This document shows, one piece after another, positions 31,871 through 42,645 of a DNA stretch of 64,000 nt. This stretch comes from Cordylochernes scorpioides (lineage: Eukaryota; Arthropoda; Arachnida; Pseudoscorpiones; Chernetidae), in the NCBI GenBank assembly GCA_030710605.1, contig CP092863.1, forward strand, positions 106,812,099 through 106,876,098, read 5' to 3'. How positions within the stretch are numbered: the stretch's first letter is position 1; each line of letters begins with the position of its first letter. Under the pieces are notes generated by a model. The model did no database searches. It was not told where the DNA came from and was given only the letters and a program-made list of their open reading frames with translations. Position numbers and translations under genes: made by a program.

Positions 31871-32635
31871 GAGGTTTACTATTCCTTGTGTCGCGGAGAT
31901 ATACCCCTAGAAGTCTGTACCCCTGAGAAAATCGGCTTGTAATGCTTCAAGAGGCTGAACACTCCAGAAATAAACTTAGACGTTGAGTTTTAAAAGACTT
32001 TCAAAAAAGACATGTTTATTCTATCATCAAGTGGCGCGCTCCTCAAGCCACGAGCTCTTCTAACACCTTGAGTACCACACTAAGTTTTGAGGTCTTAATG
32101 AGACAAACTTTGATTTTAAGGAACAGGTTCACGTTAAGAATTGGGTTCTAATACAGTGGGGAAGCCTTTATTAATTTCGAGGACTAAGTTCACGTTAGGT
32201 GTTGGGGTTTTATTGGGGCAAGTATACCCAGCAAGATTTATTATTTCTGTGGACATGGTTCAAGTTAGATTTTGAATCTTTCTTAAAAGGAGTTCGTATA
32301 TTGATGAAAGGTCTAGTTATTAAGCTAAATATTATGTAAATATATTTTTAAAAAATAATAATGGTATATCCTGACCAGGAGCACGTGTGCTTTTCAGAAA
32401 GCAGAGCGCCATCTGGTGGAACAGAAATCAACTAAACATTGATTTAACCTGTTTCCTGATATTTGGCCAACCCAATTTCTTGATAAATCAAGAAAATCAG
32501 CCATCCACGAACGCGGATATTTATATAATCAAGGCCCGTTTAAATTGATTGTAACCAAGTTTTAACTATCAAGATATCTGATATTTTTATTTTGGTGTAA
32601 AAAAAAGACTATAAAATTATTATAGAATATTATAG
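31871..32635. other. Spacer with an extended CTCF-type site
   Basis: 32406-32419 on the minus strand reads CCACCAGATGGCGC, matching the consensus CTCF core. 32430-32520 resembles diverged family C. The rest is unassigned. Confidence 0.4.
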
Positions 32636-33122
32636 TATACTCATGGACAAAACTTAAGGAATTTGTGCAAGCATGTATATCGGGATTCAGACAATAACTC
32701 TGAAAGATACACTCATGGACAAAAATTAAGGAAGTGATACCTTTTAGCATATATATCGGGATTCAGACAATAACTCTGAAAGTTACACTCATGGACAAAA
32801 CTTAAGGAAGTTGTACCTTTCAGCATGTATACCGGGATTCAGACAATAACTCTGAAAGATACACTCATGGGCAAAACTTAAGGAAGTTGTACCTTTCAGC
32901 ATGTATATCGGGATTCAGACAATAACTCTGAAAGATACACTCATGGACAAAACTTAAGGAAGTTTAAACTTTCAACATGTATATCGGGATTCAGACAATA
33001 ACTCTGAAATGTATTACAGTGGCCTTTATTGAAGGCACACGAGATAACCAAATGTGAACAGCCTCTGTCTCCTTCAAAGAAACAGACAATCCACTTCCTT
33101 AAGTTTTGTCCATAAGTGTAGT
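32636..33122 (-). mobile_element. Family S element, about five monomers, reverse orientation
   Basis: 'tactcatggacaaaacttaa' at the left and 'ttaagttttgtccataagtg' at the right are inverted. Five reverse monomers are followed by a shortened head ('cctctgtctccttcaa'). Confidence 0.75.
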
Positions 33123-33424
33123 TAAAACCTTCGTAGTCATGCTAAATTTCCCTTCGAAATATTTGACTGAAAAAATATTTTGAAGTCCAACATATTCATT
33201 TCAATTTTTTAGTATTTGGGGGATGGCCTAATCTTCAAAATTATATAATATATTGGGTATTTTCAATTTATTGATTGAGATTGGTAGGATAGGAGAAAGA
33301 ACGCCTTCAAATCCAGTTTATTTCATTCAACTTATAAAATTATCCAACTATAATGATTATATATTGATTCCAACATTCACATATAAGAACAAATACTATT
33401 TATAATATTTATATGATTATATTT
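33123..33424. other. Unassigned spacer
   Basis: Nothing recognised. Confidence 0.35.
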
Positions 33425-33905
33425 AAATTCGAAACTATTTTAAAGGCGTAAGATTCTTTTTGAAATTAAACAATTTCTACTGCAATGGAAAAATTAATGG
33501 GAGGACCTGGCTCATCAGTGGTGAACCCTCCCAGCGGTTTCGCCAGTTTAATCTACCATACCGCTGTTATATTGCATTTTTGGAACTTCCTTTTATAGTG
33601 ATACTGTTGCTAGACTCTTGGAATGGGTATTTTAGAAGAATTATGGACATATGCTTTGAGGACGGCAGAATTACATACATTTATATCGACACTGCTTGCC
33701 AATGGCGTCATAACAACAAGGCCTGCTCCCAACGGCCGTTACTTCAACCGTTACTTCTTTTCTCTCTATATATTTCTGGCTTTAAATAAATTAATTTTAA
33801 TTATAATTTACAGCGACCTTTCCACAAGCCACACATCACGAAACAACCATCCCACAAATATATTTTGAATTTTGATAACAGATGGCGCGCTAGTGCATCA
33901 TATTA
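33425..33905 (+). repeat. Family A copy, most complete single unit
   Basis: It runs from 'gaaactattttaaaggcgta' through 'ggctcatcagtggtgaaccc' and 'ggaacttccttttatagtga' to AGATGGCGC (33880-33888). Overlapping open frames of 81-109 codons are not conserved in other copies. Confidence 0.65.
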
Positions 33906-33915
33906 TATATGATTA

Positions 33916-33944
33916 CTAGACGAATGACCCGGGCAACGCCCGGG
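33916..33944 (-). other. Helitron-like 3' terminus, inverted
   Basis: Complement of the end at 22800-22828: hairpin CCCGGGC-GTT-GCCCGGG, eight bases, CTAG, T. Element body probably extends to the right, to about 35.2 kb. Confidence 0.45.
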
Positions 33945-34359
33945 TTTACCCGATTAAATGTTTTATTCAAACACTATTCGTTACAATTATAAATTGGCGC
34001 CGTGGATGTCACTCTTGTAAAACGTCCCGCTCCAAACTATACAGTCAGATTAGTTACGATATAAATCTGCAAATCGAGAAACGTCTATAAATATTTCGAT
34101 TGAGATCAAGTATTCTAATTATTATGCGAACACTATTATTAATAAAATTTTGAGAAGATTTCGATTTTAAACGTATTTATAACCTTGATAGAGGGCGCTG
34201 TTCGTGAGCTAGGTAGAATAATTTGAATATATAGTTTTAATATTTAATTTATATATAATTTAAAATAGCCTATCGTTTTCCTCGTATTTCTTTTACCTAT
34301 GTATGGAAATTTTGGTACTGTAAAAAAAAACTTTGCTTCAATAATATAAAAAAATAACA

Positions 34360-34430
34360 CCCAGGCTAAGTTTCGAACCAAGGTTGTGGAAATACAAAGC
34401 CGCACACCTAACCATTAAGCTATGCTTGGC
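34360..34430 (-). tRNA. Degenerate tRNA-like sequence
   Basis: A-box-like TAGCTTAATGG and B-box GGTTCGAAACT are correctly spaced within 71 nt, but only five of seven acceptor pairs form and the anticodon arm is poor. It is probably a relic or a captured Pol III promoter module within the Helitron-like element. Confidence 0.3.
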
Positions 34431-34609
34431 ATCATAAATATTCGCATGTAATGCTATTTCAGGCCTTACATATTTCTAACGACCTTTTTGAAATAGGTTT
34501 TTGAAACATGGAAATTATAAAACTTCAAATAAATAGAAATAGAGTGAACACAAATAAAACATACCAAATATTTCGAATTAGAGCAGTTATTTTAAACGGC
34601 GAATTAGAT

Positions 34610-35010
34610 CAGTTATATCTAAAAATGAAAATATATAAATAAATAAAACCTACCAAATATTTCAAATTAGAGCAGTTATTATATAAATATTTATATTATA
34701 TGTGTTATTAAGCGAACTATTATTAGTTATTTTAAACGGCGAATCAGATCAGTTATATCTAAAAATGAAAATATATAAAGAAATAAAACCTACTAAATAT
34801 TTCAAATTAGAGCAGTTATTATATAAATATTTATATTATATGTGTTATTAAGCGAACTATTATTAGTTATTTTAAACGGCGAATCAGATCAGTTATATCT
34901 AAAAATGAAAATATATAAATAAATAAAACCTACCAAATATTTCAAATTAGAGCAGTTATTATATAAATATTTATATTATATGTGTTATTAAACGAAGTAT
35001 TATTAATAAA
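34610..35010 (+). repeat. Tandem repeat, about 140 bp x 3
   Basis: 'aaataaaacctac' recurs at 34641, 34781 and 34921; the units also share 'aacggcgaatcagatcagtt'. Confidence 0.7.
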
Positions 35011-35251
35011 ATATTGAGAAGATTTAGATTTTAAACGTATTTATAACCTTTTAGTACTTGATATAGGGCGCTGTTCGTGAGCTAAGTAGAATAATTTGAA
35101 TATATAATTTTAATAATTGATTTATATATTTTTTTTAAAATAGCATATCGTCTTCCCCGTTATATTTTACCTATGTATGGAAATTATGGTTTGAATTAGT
35201 GAACTACTGCGAATTTGTATACCGGACATACAAACAAACACACAAACATTC

Positions 35252-35253
<2 letters not shown>

Positions 35254-35308
<55 letters not shown>
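35254..35308. repeat. (TA)n microsatellite
   Basis: About 27 uninterrupted TA dinucleotides. Confidence 0.95.
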
Positions 35309-35310
<2 letters not shown>

Positions 35311-35440
35311 TATTACTTTCAATTTTATTCATTATTTGCATATATTTTGTATGATGAACAAATTTAGCTGTCGTATTACCAACACACAAAACAATGTTGC
35401 AACATAAATTTGCGAGGTGAGAATGATACAGGTTTGTTTT

Positions 35441-35700
35441 TTCTGAATTTGCTAAAACTGATGTTGTGGATCATTCTTTATCATCACTAGTAAAGTATTT
35501 TACTGGGGTGATACACAGTGTTAACGTTCTGATCCATATTTAAAGGGAGAGGTGCCTCTTTTGATACATAAAATGTTCATGTAAACGGTCAAGATATCAC
35601 TTTTTTTTAAATATCAACACCTGACCTTTTATTCAATTTTTAAATTATTTTTTCACATGAACAGCGTATTTACGCAAACTTGTCCTTAAATACCTATTTC
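35441..35700 (+). repeat. Direct repeat, left copy of a pair about 1 kb apart
   Basis: 'ctaaaactgatgttgtggat' to 'cgcaaacttgtccttaaata' recurs at 36449-36815. The right copy has an extra block of about 115 bases that includes a C11 run. Confidence 0.65.
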
Positions 35701-35749
35701 TTGATTTCTCAGGAAGCCTCTATGACCAAATGTTTGGTCGTAAAAGTAC

Positions 35750-35812
35750 AGCCTGCACCACGCTGACGAGTGCCAACAACCCGAAACGCGTAGGTGGTCG
35801 TCCTTTCTTAAT
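35750..35812 (+). repeat. Hammerhead family C relic
   Basis: CTGACGA, GAAA and cleavage triplet GTA are present, with ACCAC/GTGGT able to form part of stem I, but stem II (GTGC/ACCC) has two mismatches. Confidence 0.45.
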
Positions 35813-35879
35813 TTATCAAGAAATTGGGTTAGCCTATAATTACGGAACAATTTAAATACACATTTAATTGATTGTTTTT

Positions 35880-35893
35880 CCACTAGATGGCGC
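35880..35893 (+). promoter_or_regulatory. CTCF-type site CCACTAGATGGCGC
   Basis: A full match to the extended CTCF core consensus (CCASYAGRKGGCR), within a diverged family C relic. Binding is inferred, not shown. Confidence 0.4.
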
Positions 35894-36440
35894 TCTGTCA
35901 TCTAAAAAAGCTCATTTGCGGGGTCAGGATATGTCAGGATAACACAGTACAATTCGGTGTGAATAATGTATTCAAGATGCAAGCACACATTAAATAGCGA
36001 TGGTAAAATGAAGAAAGCTGAGGGGGAAGTTTCAGAATGGGAGGAGATGAAATATCCTGCATGCGATCCATTAGGCCGCTCAACTTCCATTTGACTTCCA
36101 AAGTCCTTCCCGGATCCATTACGTCGGTTTTCTAACTTAAACTAACTTGATTAGATGGCCGTACCAACCCCTTGTTCGTCATATTTACAATCAATAACTT
36201 TCTACACTCCACCATAGATGAGACTTCTATATTTGCGTAGTGTTGGTTAATTTTGCTATTCAGCTAGCAGCGCACTTTTAGCTAGGACTATAAAATGGTG
36301 TTCTGGTGAAATTTTATTGTGTTGTGGTCTTGAAAGAGTTCTTCATGGATTTCTTCCTTTTTATTTTTGTGAAATAGTTTGTATTTTCTAGTTAGGTGTT
36401 AATAGCTTTCTAGGTATAGCGCACATTTTTATGCGCGCAT

Positions 36441-36830
36441 ATTTGCTAAAACTGATGTTGTGGATCATTCTTGATCATTACTAGTAAAGTATTTTACTGG
36501 GGTGATGCCCTCCTATTGGTTGGCTACGATCACGCCACCTTTGCCCCCCCCCCCACTCGCTTTTTCGTTTTTGTAACTATTGTGTTGGAGCGGGTCGCTC
36601 CTTAAATAAATGCATATATGACACACAGTGTCATCATTCTGATCCATATTTAAAGGGAGAGGTGTCTCTTTTGGTACATAAAATGCTCATGCCAGTGGAC
36701 AGCATATGCCTCTTTTTTTTTTTAAATATCAACACCTGACCTTTTATTCAATTTTTAAATTATTTTTCACATGAACAGCGTATTTACGCAAACTTGTCCT
36801 TAAATACCCTTTTCTTGATTTAGCAAGGAA
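36441..36830 (+). repeat. Direct repeat, right copy, with insertion
   Basis: Partner of 35441-35700. The extra block (about 36508-36623) includes 'cctattggttggctacg' and a C11 run at 36544-36554. Confidence 0.6.
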
Positions 36831-36834
36831 ATTG

Positions 36835-36890
36835 TTTAACTTCAAAAAGAATCTTACGCGTTCAAAATAGTTTCGAATTTTGATTTTAAA
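36835..36890 (-). repeat. Family A end fragment
   Basis: 'ttcaaaaagaatcttacgcg' and 'aaaatagtttcgaattttga' match the complement of a family A end. Confidence 0.5.
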
Positions 36891-37044
36891 AAATTGTTGA
36901 ATATTAAAACTTAATTAAAGCACCTGAATGTTTTGAAATAGTATTTTATCTTATCGTTCTTTAACTATATATATATATTGAAGATTGAACAATCCATATA
37001 ATAACTATATTTAGAAAAAAATAGAGAGGCGCACCAGCTCGCGT

Positions 37045-37240
37045 TTTTTTAATTACCCCTAGTACACGTGGTACAGGCCATGATAATCATGGTGGGTATA
37101 AGTTGACGACTGCTTTTACTGTAAATGCACCACATGTCTACACATATGAAAAGCAGTTCGACTTTTGCACTTATAAATGTGCCAGAACCCCGTTTGGTAA
37201 CTTGTACTCGCTGGTGGGTTGGATTTTTGCATAAGAAAAA
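37045..37240 (+). repeat. Repeat family D, copy 3 (longest)
   Basis: 'ccctagtacacgtggtacag' to 'ccccgtttggtaacttgta'; compare the copy at 23285-23425. Confidence 0.6.
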
Positions 37241-37405
37241 AAAAGTGTCCAATGCGGTATTCGAACGCTAATCTTTTTCAAGGTATTATAACATATTAAT
37301 GTTTGTCAACAACAACAAACATTGCGCCACAGTATAGAACATATAGGCGGTAATAGAAAAATTCATCCCCATTCCAGTTTTAACAAATTCAGACAAAAAT
37401 AAATC

Positions 37406-37456
37406 CCACCTGCATACCACCGTTTCGGTCTATGGCCATCATCAGTACAGAGGTGG
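37406..37456 (-). ncRNA. Hammerhead-like motif, family D-type (weak stem II)
   Basis: Minus strand: stem I CCACC-TC-TGTA, core CTGATGA, weak stem II region TGGCCATAGACC, core GAAA, short stem III with C...G, cleavage triplet GTA, then TGCAGGTGG completing a 9-bp stem I. Both core boxes are intact; stem II can form only two or three pairs, so activity is uncertain. Confidence 0.45.
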
Positions 37457-37614
37457 CTTCGATTCTATAACACCCTACGAGAAGAATTATGGAATCGGTC
37501 AAATTTCTAAAAAAAAAATGTTTTTAAGCTGGTAAAATGGCAATGTCAACCTCATGCTAGAATTGTCTTGTCGTATTGATTAAAAGTGAATTGTTTAAAA
37601 AGGATAGTGATATG

Positions 37615-37978
37615 TGTTGGGATCCGGCCAACGGCTTCTGTGAATATTTTCGGAATATATTTCAAGATATATTTCTATGAATAGTTTTTGTTATGTTTGA
37701 TTGTATTCGGCAACATTGTAATTGCCTTTTTTCGAGAACTCTCGTTTGTTTTGGTTAATGTAGTTTTTGTAGAGTTTGCAGCTAATAGGTATGTTATGTT
37801 TTTGTTTTAAATTCCTATAAATTAATATGTAAAGTTTTTCATTTTTGTTATAAAATAAATTTGTTAATTAAAAGGAGATGTCTTGATTTTAAAAGTAGTC
37901 AAGTAAGAATATACCCTAGCGGGTAAATCGATCCGCAGAAGAATATTTGATATTAGATAAACATTTAAAATACCACCA
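37615..37978 (+). repeat. copia-2 5' LTR
   Basis: 364 bp, TGTTGGGATCCGGCCAACGG to ACCACCA. It differs from the 3' LTR at one site (aattgcc/aattacc). Confidence 0.92.
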
Positions 37979-37982
37979 TTTT

Positions 37983-37993
37983 TGGTAGCAGAG
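37983..37993 (+). promoter_or_regulatory. Primer binding site for initiator tRNA-Met 3' end
   Basis: TGGTAGCAGAG matches the complement of the 3' terminus of animal initiator tRNA-Met over 11 nt, four bases after the LTR. Confidence 0.75.
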
Positions 37994-38031
37994 CGTGGTT
38001 GATAGAAAATAAATATTCTAAAAAGTGTATT

Positions 38032-41000
38032 ATGGATATTTATAATAATATGAAGATCGAAATTCTTAAAGGAAATAATTATCAGATATGGTCAATGCAA
38101 ATGGAAGCCCTTTTAAATGCTAAGGACTTATTCAAAGAAGTAATTGAAAATGATATTCCTGAAAGAATTGAAAGTGACCTTAAAAATAAAGAAGAAATAT
38201 TAAAATGGGAAAAATTTAATAGAGAAGCTTATGGCATGATTATACTTTCTATTGAGCCATCAATTGCATTAATTTATAAGGAAAATAGAAGAGCAAAGCA
38301 GCTTTGGGAGGCCTTAAAAACAAGATATTCAGGCATATCTGAAGAGAAAATGATGAATTGTTATCTAGAATTGTCAAGATTAAGAATGAAAGCCAATGAA
38401 AGTGCTGAAGAATTTATAACAAGAGCTCAGGCGTTAACAGTACAAGTTAAGGAATTAGGGAAACAGGTTTCAGACATAGAAGTTACCCGATATATAACAG
38501 AAGGCTTATCTCCCAGATTTAACGCTCTACGCCCTGTCATCATCGCAAATAGAAACATGTCCATTGATGCACTAAGACAACTTTTATTGGACTTTGAGAA
38601 ACCATTAGAAACGACCGCTAGCAATGCACATACACAGGCTCTAAAAGCGGAATATGGCCACATGTCTAGGGAAAAAAGATGTCATGTGTGCAATAAATTG
38701 GGACATCTCAAAAGAGACTGTTGGTATAATCCTGACAATGCAAATTCAAAATTTACAAAGAAATACCAAAATGTACGCCATCAAAGTGAAAATATGCAAA
38801 ATCGAAAAACTAATAGGGATAATAATCGGCGTAAGGAATATTTTTCTCAACGACATCATGCCCTTATGGCTTGGAAAGAGCAGCCTAGAACACTAGAAAC
38901 TGAGTGGCAACTTGACTCTGCATGCTCAACTCATATGACTAATGATAATTCATGTTTAGAAGAAGTCATAGAATGCAATCAACCTATATTATTGGCAGAA
39001 ACTCATCGCTCAATAGAAGCAACCCAACAAGGCAATATTAAAATAGTTTCAAATGAGAACTCTCATGTTGAATTACAAGATGTACTCTATGTTCCAAATC
39101 TAAGATGCAATCTATTGTCAGTTGCTTCTATAGTTAACAAAGGAAACAAAGTGATATTTGACCAGAATGGAGCAACGATTCTAAGTGAAAAGGAGGAAAT
39201 AATATCTAAGGGAATAATGAAGAACAATATGTTCAAAGTTACTTTCAAACCAGAAGTTATAAAAGAAAGTGAAAAGTGTATGCACGTGTCTAGTGACAAT
39301 ATGGAGTTGTGGCACAAACGACTAGGACATATCAACTCAAGCTATTTAATGAGGATGCACAAAAACAAAATGGTGAAAGGTCTTGAAGACTTAAAGGGAG
39401 AACTACCTTACTGCGTAAGCTGCAACAAAGGAAAGATCACAAAAGCTGAAGGAAGTCCGTCACTCGGAGAAACTACAGCAAGACCACTGGAACGAATACA
39501 CGTTGACATATGTGGGCCTTTGACACCAACAATTGGAGGAAGGAAATACATGCTGACCATAGTTGACCAATACACTAGAAGATACTTTATAGAAATTCTT
39601 CACAGTAAAGATGAAGCTACCAGCAACATTGAAAATTTCATAAAGAGAAGAGAAAAAGAGACAGGCATGAAAGTAAAGAAATTGAGATCAGACAATGGCG
39701 GTGAATTTATAAATACAGAAATGAAGAATTTTCTAGAATCAAAGGGCATTAAGCATGAGAAAACAGAACCCTATTTGCCGAGAAGCAATGGTATGGCAGA
39801 AAGGGCCAACCGAACAATCTTGGATATGACGAGAACTCTTCTGATTGAGGCCAATTTACCTATCAAGTTTTGGGGTGAGGCGGCAAGAACAGCTGTTTAT
39901 CTCCATAATTTGACACCTACAAAATCAAATTTGACTAAGACTCCAATGGAAATGTGGACTGGCCATAAACCATCAGTCAGACATCTCAAGATCTTTGGAA
40001 GCCCAGTTGTTTATAAAATAAATGATCATAAGAGATCCAAACTAGACCCTAAAGGAAAGGAAGGAGTACTCATCGGCTATTCAAATGAAAGAAGAGCATA
40101 TCGAATATATGATATGGAGGAAGAAATGGTTCATGAAACAATACATGTTAAGTTTGATGAAGGAAGACCAAGAAATATTAGCCAAAATACCTCATGTGAT
40201 AAAGAGTACAATTATTTCCAATACAAATCTGGGACAACCTATGAAATACGGAATTCTCTTGAGGCACAAGATCAAAATATAGATGAATCGAATATTGGAG
40301 AAGATACCGATGATGGAGTGATTTCTCAACCATCAATAATGGAAGATGAGAGTCATACAGATATTAATTCCCAACAAGAAGCCGAACTACGTCCACAAAG
40401 AAGACGTGTGCTGCCAACTAAGTTTGGTAAATTTGACGAATATGTTGTCTATAAGACATATAAGGACATACCGAATAATTATCAAGAGGCGATCGACTCA
40501 AGTGAAAGGTCAGGCTGGAATGAAGCAATGTTAGAAGAGTTGAATTCAATACAAAAACACAAAGTATGGCAATTAGTAGAGAGGCCTAGAGATAAAAAGG
40601 TCATTAACAGTCGCTGGGTATACTCAAAGAAAGACTCTGAACAAGGATTGCAACCCAAATATAAGGCCAGGTTAGTCGCCGCTGGTTACAACCAAATAAA
40701 AGGAGAAGACTTTGTAGAAGAATACAGTCCAGTTATGAAACTTGGAACTTTGAGGGTTTTGATATCTTTAGCTGTTAACCAAAAGAAGAATATAAGACTT
40801 TTTGATGTAAAAACTGCCTATTTGAATAGTGATCTCGACTCGCCAATATATATGGAACAACCACCAGGCTTTGAGACCAATCCTAATGAAGTATGCCTAG
40901 TATCCAAGGCAATATATGGATTACCACAATCAGGACGGAAGTGGAATGAAAGGCTGGATGCTATACTCGCTAAGAGAAACTTGAAGAGAACAACTACAGA

Positions 41001-42009
41001 TCCTTGCTTATATCGAACAGACCCAATAACAGGAAAAGAAATAATTCTAGCAGTATATGTAGATGATTTCTTGATCCTATCCAATTCATCTAAGGATGTG
41101 GATGACCTAATATCAAGTCTCTCAGAAGACTTAGTTATCAATGAAGTAACACAAAATAGAAAATTCTTAGGAATTACTATAGAAAAACAAGAGAATGAAA
41201 TACTGTTATCGCAAGAAGAATTCATTGATAAGATTCTTGATAAATATGGAATGAGAGAATGCAAACCAGTGAAGTCACCTATAAATTTAGGAGAGAAATA
41301 TGACGATTATGAAAAGAGTCCACCTTATTCAAAGAAGATGTACCAAGAAGCAATAGGATCATTACTATACTTAACTAATGCAACAAGACCAGATATTGCA
41401 TATGCTATAAATAGCCTATCACAATATATACAAGATCCAAGAGAAATACATTGGAGAGCTATCAAGCGAATATTGAGATATCTGCAATACACAAGAAATA
41501 TAAAACTAAAATTCAGTGAAGGATCAGAACAATTAACTGCCATATCAGATGCCGGCTGGTGCACTACGAAAGATGCCAAATCATTTGGTGGACACTTTAT
41601 TAAAATTGGCAACAATATAGTTAATTGGAAATGCAACAAACAAAGAATGGTTGCAATGTCCACAATGGAGGCTGAGTTATTAGCTTTTTGTGAAGGAGTT
41701 TGTGATGTTAAATGGTATGATAATCTTCTGGATGATCTTGGACGCAAAACTCAAAAGCCAATTCAAACATATACAGATAGCCAATCCCTGATAGCATGGC
41801 TGAAAAACCCAATACAAGGATTGAAAAGTCGACATTTTAATAGAAAATTGTATTTTGTAAGGGAAGAATTCCAGTCAAAAATGATAACACCTGTCTATAA
41901 ACCATCCGAAACCATAGAAGCAGATATATTGACCAAAGGACTCTCCATCCCCAGACATGAATACCACATAAAGGAAATCTTCAGTACAGAACAACTTGAA
42001 GAGCACTGA
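38032..42009 (+). CDS. copia-2 Gag-Pol polyprotein
   Basis: 1325 residues from the ATG at 38032; the frame is open 11 codons further up but only from a TTG. Gag N-terminus has the NYQIWSMQMEALL signature of copia Gag, with one zinc knuckle (CHVCNKLGHLKRDC) near residue 217. Protease active site is DSACSTHM at about 295, Ala replacing the usual Gly of DSG. HHCC zinc site (WHKRLGHIN ... CVSC) begins near 427, then integrase with HVDICGP, RSDNGGEF and Glu in MAERANR. RT has RWVYSKK, YKARLVAAG and YVDD near 1009. RNase H has TDSQS near 1249 and ends shortly after DILTKG. No stop or frameshift. Gag-Pol in one ORF suggests that Gag excess would come from splicing or processing, as in Drosophila copia. 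Confidence 0.93.
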   Translation: MDIYNNMKIEILKGNNYQIWSMQMEALLNAKDLFKEVIENDIPERIESDLKNKEEILKWEKFNREAYGMIILSIEPSIALIYKENRRAKQLWEALKTRYSGISEEKMMNCYLELSRLRMKANESAEEFITRAQALTVQVKELGKQVSDIEVTRYITEGLSPRFNALRPVIIANRNMSIDALRQLLLDFEKPLETTASNAHTQALKAEYGHMSREKRCHVCNKLGHLKRDCWYNPDNANSKFTKKYQNVRHQSENMQNRKTNRDNNRRKEYFSQRHHALMAWKEQPRTLETEWQLDSACSTHMTNDNSCLEEVIECNQPILLAETHRSIEATQQGNIKIVSNENSHVELQDVLYVPNLRCNLLSVASIVNKGNKVIFDQNGATILSEKEEIISKGIMKNNMFKVTFKPEVIKESEKCMHVSSDNMELWHKRLGHINSSYLMRMHKNKMVKGLEDLKGELPYCVSCNKGKITKAEGSPSLGETTARPLERIHVDICGPLTPTIGGRKYMLTIVDQYTRRYFIEILHSKDEATSNIENFIKRREKETGMKVKKLRSDNGGEFINTEMKNFLESKGIKHEKTEPYLPRSNGMAERANRTILDMTRTLLIEANLPIKFWGEAARTAVYLHNLTPTKSNLTKTPMEMWTGHKPSVRHLKIFGSPVVYKINDHKRSKLDPKGKEGVLIGYSNERRAYRIYDMEEEMVHETIHVKFDEGRPRNISQNTSCDKEYNYFQYKSGTTYEIRNSLEAQDQNIDESNIGEDTDDGVISQPSIMEDESHTDINSQQEAELRPQRRRVLPTKFGKFDEYVVYKTYKDIPNNYQEAIDSSERSGWNEAMLEELNSIQKHKVWQLVERPRDKKVINSRWVYSKKDSEQGLQPKYKARLVAAGYNQIKGEDFVEEYSPVMKLGTLRVLISLAVNQKKNIRLFDVKTAYLNSDLDSPIYMEQPPGFETNPNEVCLVSKAIYGLPQSGRKWNERLDAILAKRNLKRTTTDPCLYRTDPITGKEIILAVYVDDFLILSNSSKDVDDLISSLSEDLVINEVTQNRKFLGITIEKQENEILLSQEEFIDKILDKYGMRECKPVKSPINLGEKYDDYEKSPPYSKKMYQEAIGSLLYLTNATRPDIAYAINSLSQYIQDPREIHWRAIKRILRYLQYTRNIKLKFSEGSEQLTAISDAGWCTTKDAKSFGGHFIKIGNNIVNWKCNKQRMVAMSTMEAELLAFCEGVCDVKWYDNLLDDLGRKTQKPIQTYTDSQSLIAWLKNPIQGLKSRHFNRKLYFVREEFQSKMITPVYKPSETIEADILTKGLSIPRHEYHIKEIFSTEQLEEH

Positions 42010-42049
42010 TAATGACTCTCAGAAGTAGTTGGACGGATAAGGAGGGAAA

Positions 42050-42413
42050 TGTTGGGATCCGGCCAACGGCTTCTGTGAATATTTTCGGAATATATTTCAA
42101 GATATATTTCTATGAATAGTTTTTGTTATGTTTGATTGTATTCGGCAACATTGTAATTACCTTTTTTCGAGAACTCTCGTTTGTTTTGGTTAATGTAGTT
42201 TTTGTAGAGTTTGCAGCTAATAGGTATGTTATGTTTTTGTTTTAAATTCCTATAAATTAATATGTAAAGTTTTTCATTTTTGTTATAAAATAAATTTGTT
42301 AATTAAAAGGAGATGTCTTGATTTTAAAAGTAGTCAAGTAAGAATATACCCTAGCGGGTAAATCGATCCGCAGAAGAATATTTGATATTAGATAAACATT
42401 TAAAATACCACCA
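42050..42413 (+). repeat. copia-2 3' LTR
   Basis: 364 bp, preceded by polypurine tract ggagggaaa. Confidence 0.92.
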
Positions 42414-42464
42414 ATATGTTGGTGCATGTAGCATCTTTCCACAATCTTATATTAAAAATACGAA

Positions 42465-42645
42465 ACTTTTTTAGACGCGTATGATTCTTTTTAAAATAAA
42501 ACAATTTCTACTGCCCTTACTGCAATGGAAAAATTAATGGGAGGGCCTGGCTCATCAGTGGTGAACCCTCCTAGCGGTTTCGCCAGTTTAATCTACCATA
42601 TATATATATTGATAACAGATGGCGTGCTAGTGCATCGTAACAATC
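42465..42645 (+). repeat. Family A copy, internally shortened
   Basis: 'actgcccttactgcaatgga' and 'ggctcatcagtggtgaaccc' are followed directly by AGATGGCGT (42617-42625). Confidence 0.6.

Larger units (their letters stand above)
37615..42413 (+). mobile_element. copia-2: structurally complete, young Ty1/copia retrotransposon
   Basis: LTRs of 364 bp (37615-37978, 42050-42413) show a single difference by eye. Target duplication ATATG lies at 37610-37614 and 42414-42418. A primer site, one uninterrupted gag-pol ORF and a purine tract are all present. Of the elements here it has the best claim to be autonomous. Confidence 0.92.

Noticed and set aside
33460-33868. Overlapping ORFs of 109 and 81 codons
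   Set aside because: They lie within a family A repeat and are not conserved in other copies.
35204-35389. ORF with repeated Ile-Tyr
   Set aside because: It is a translation of the (TA)n microsatellite.
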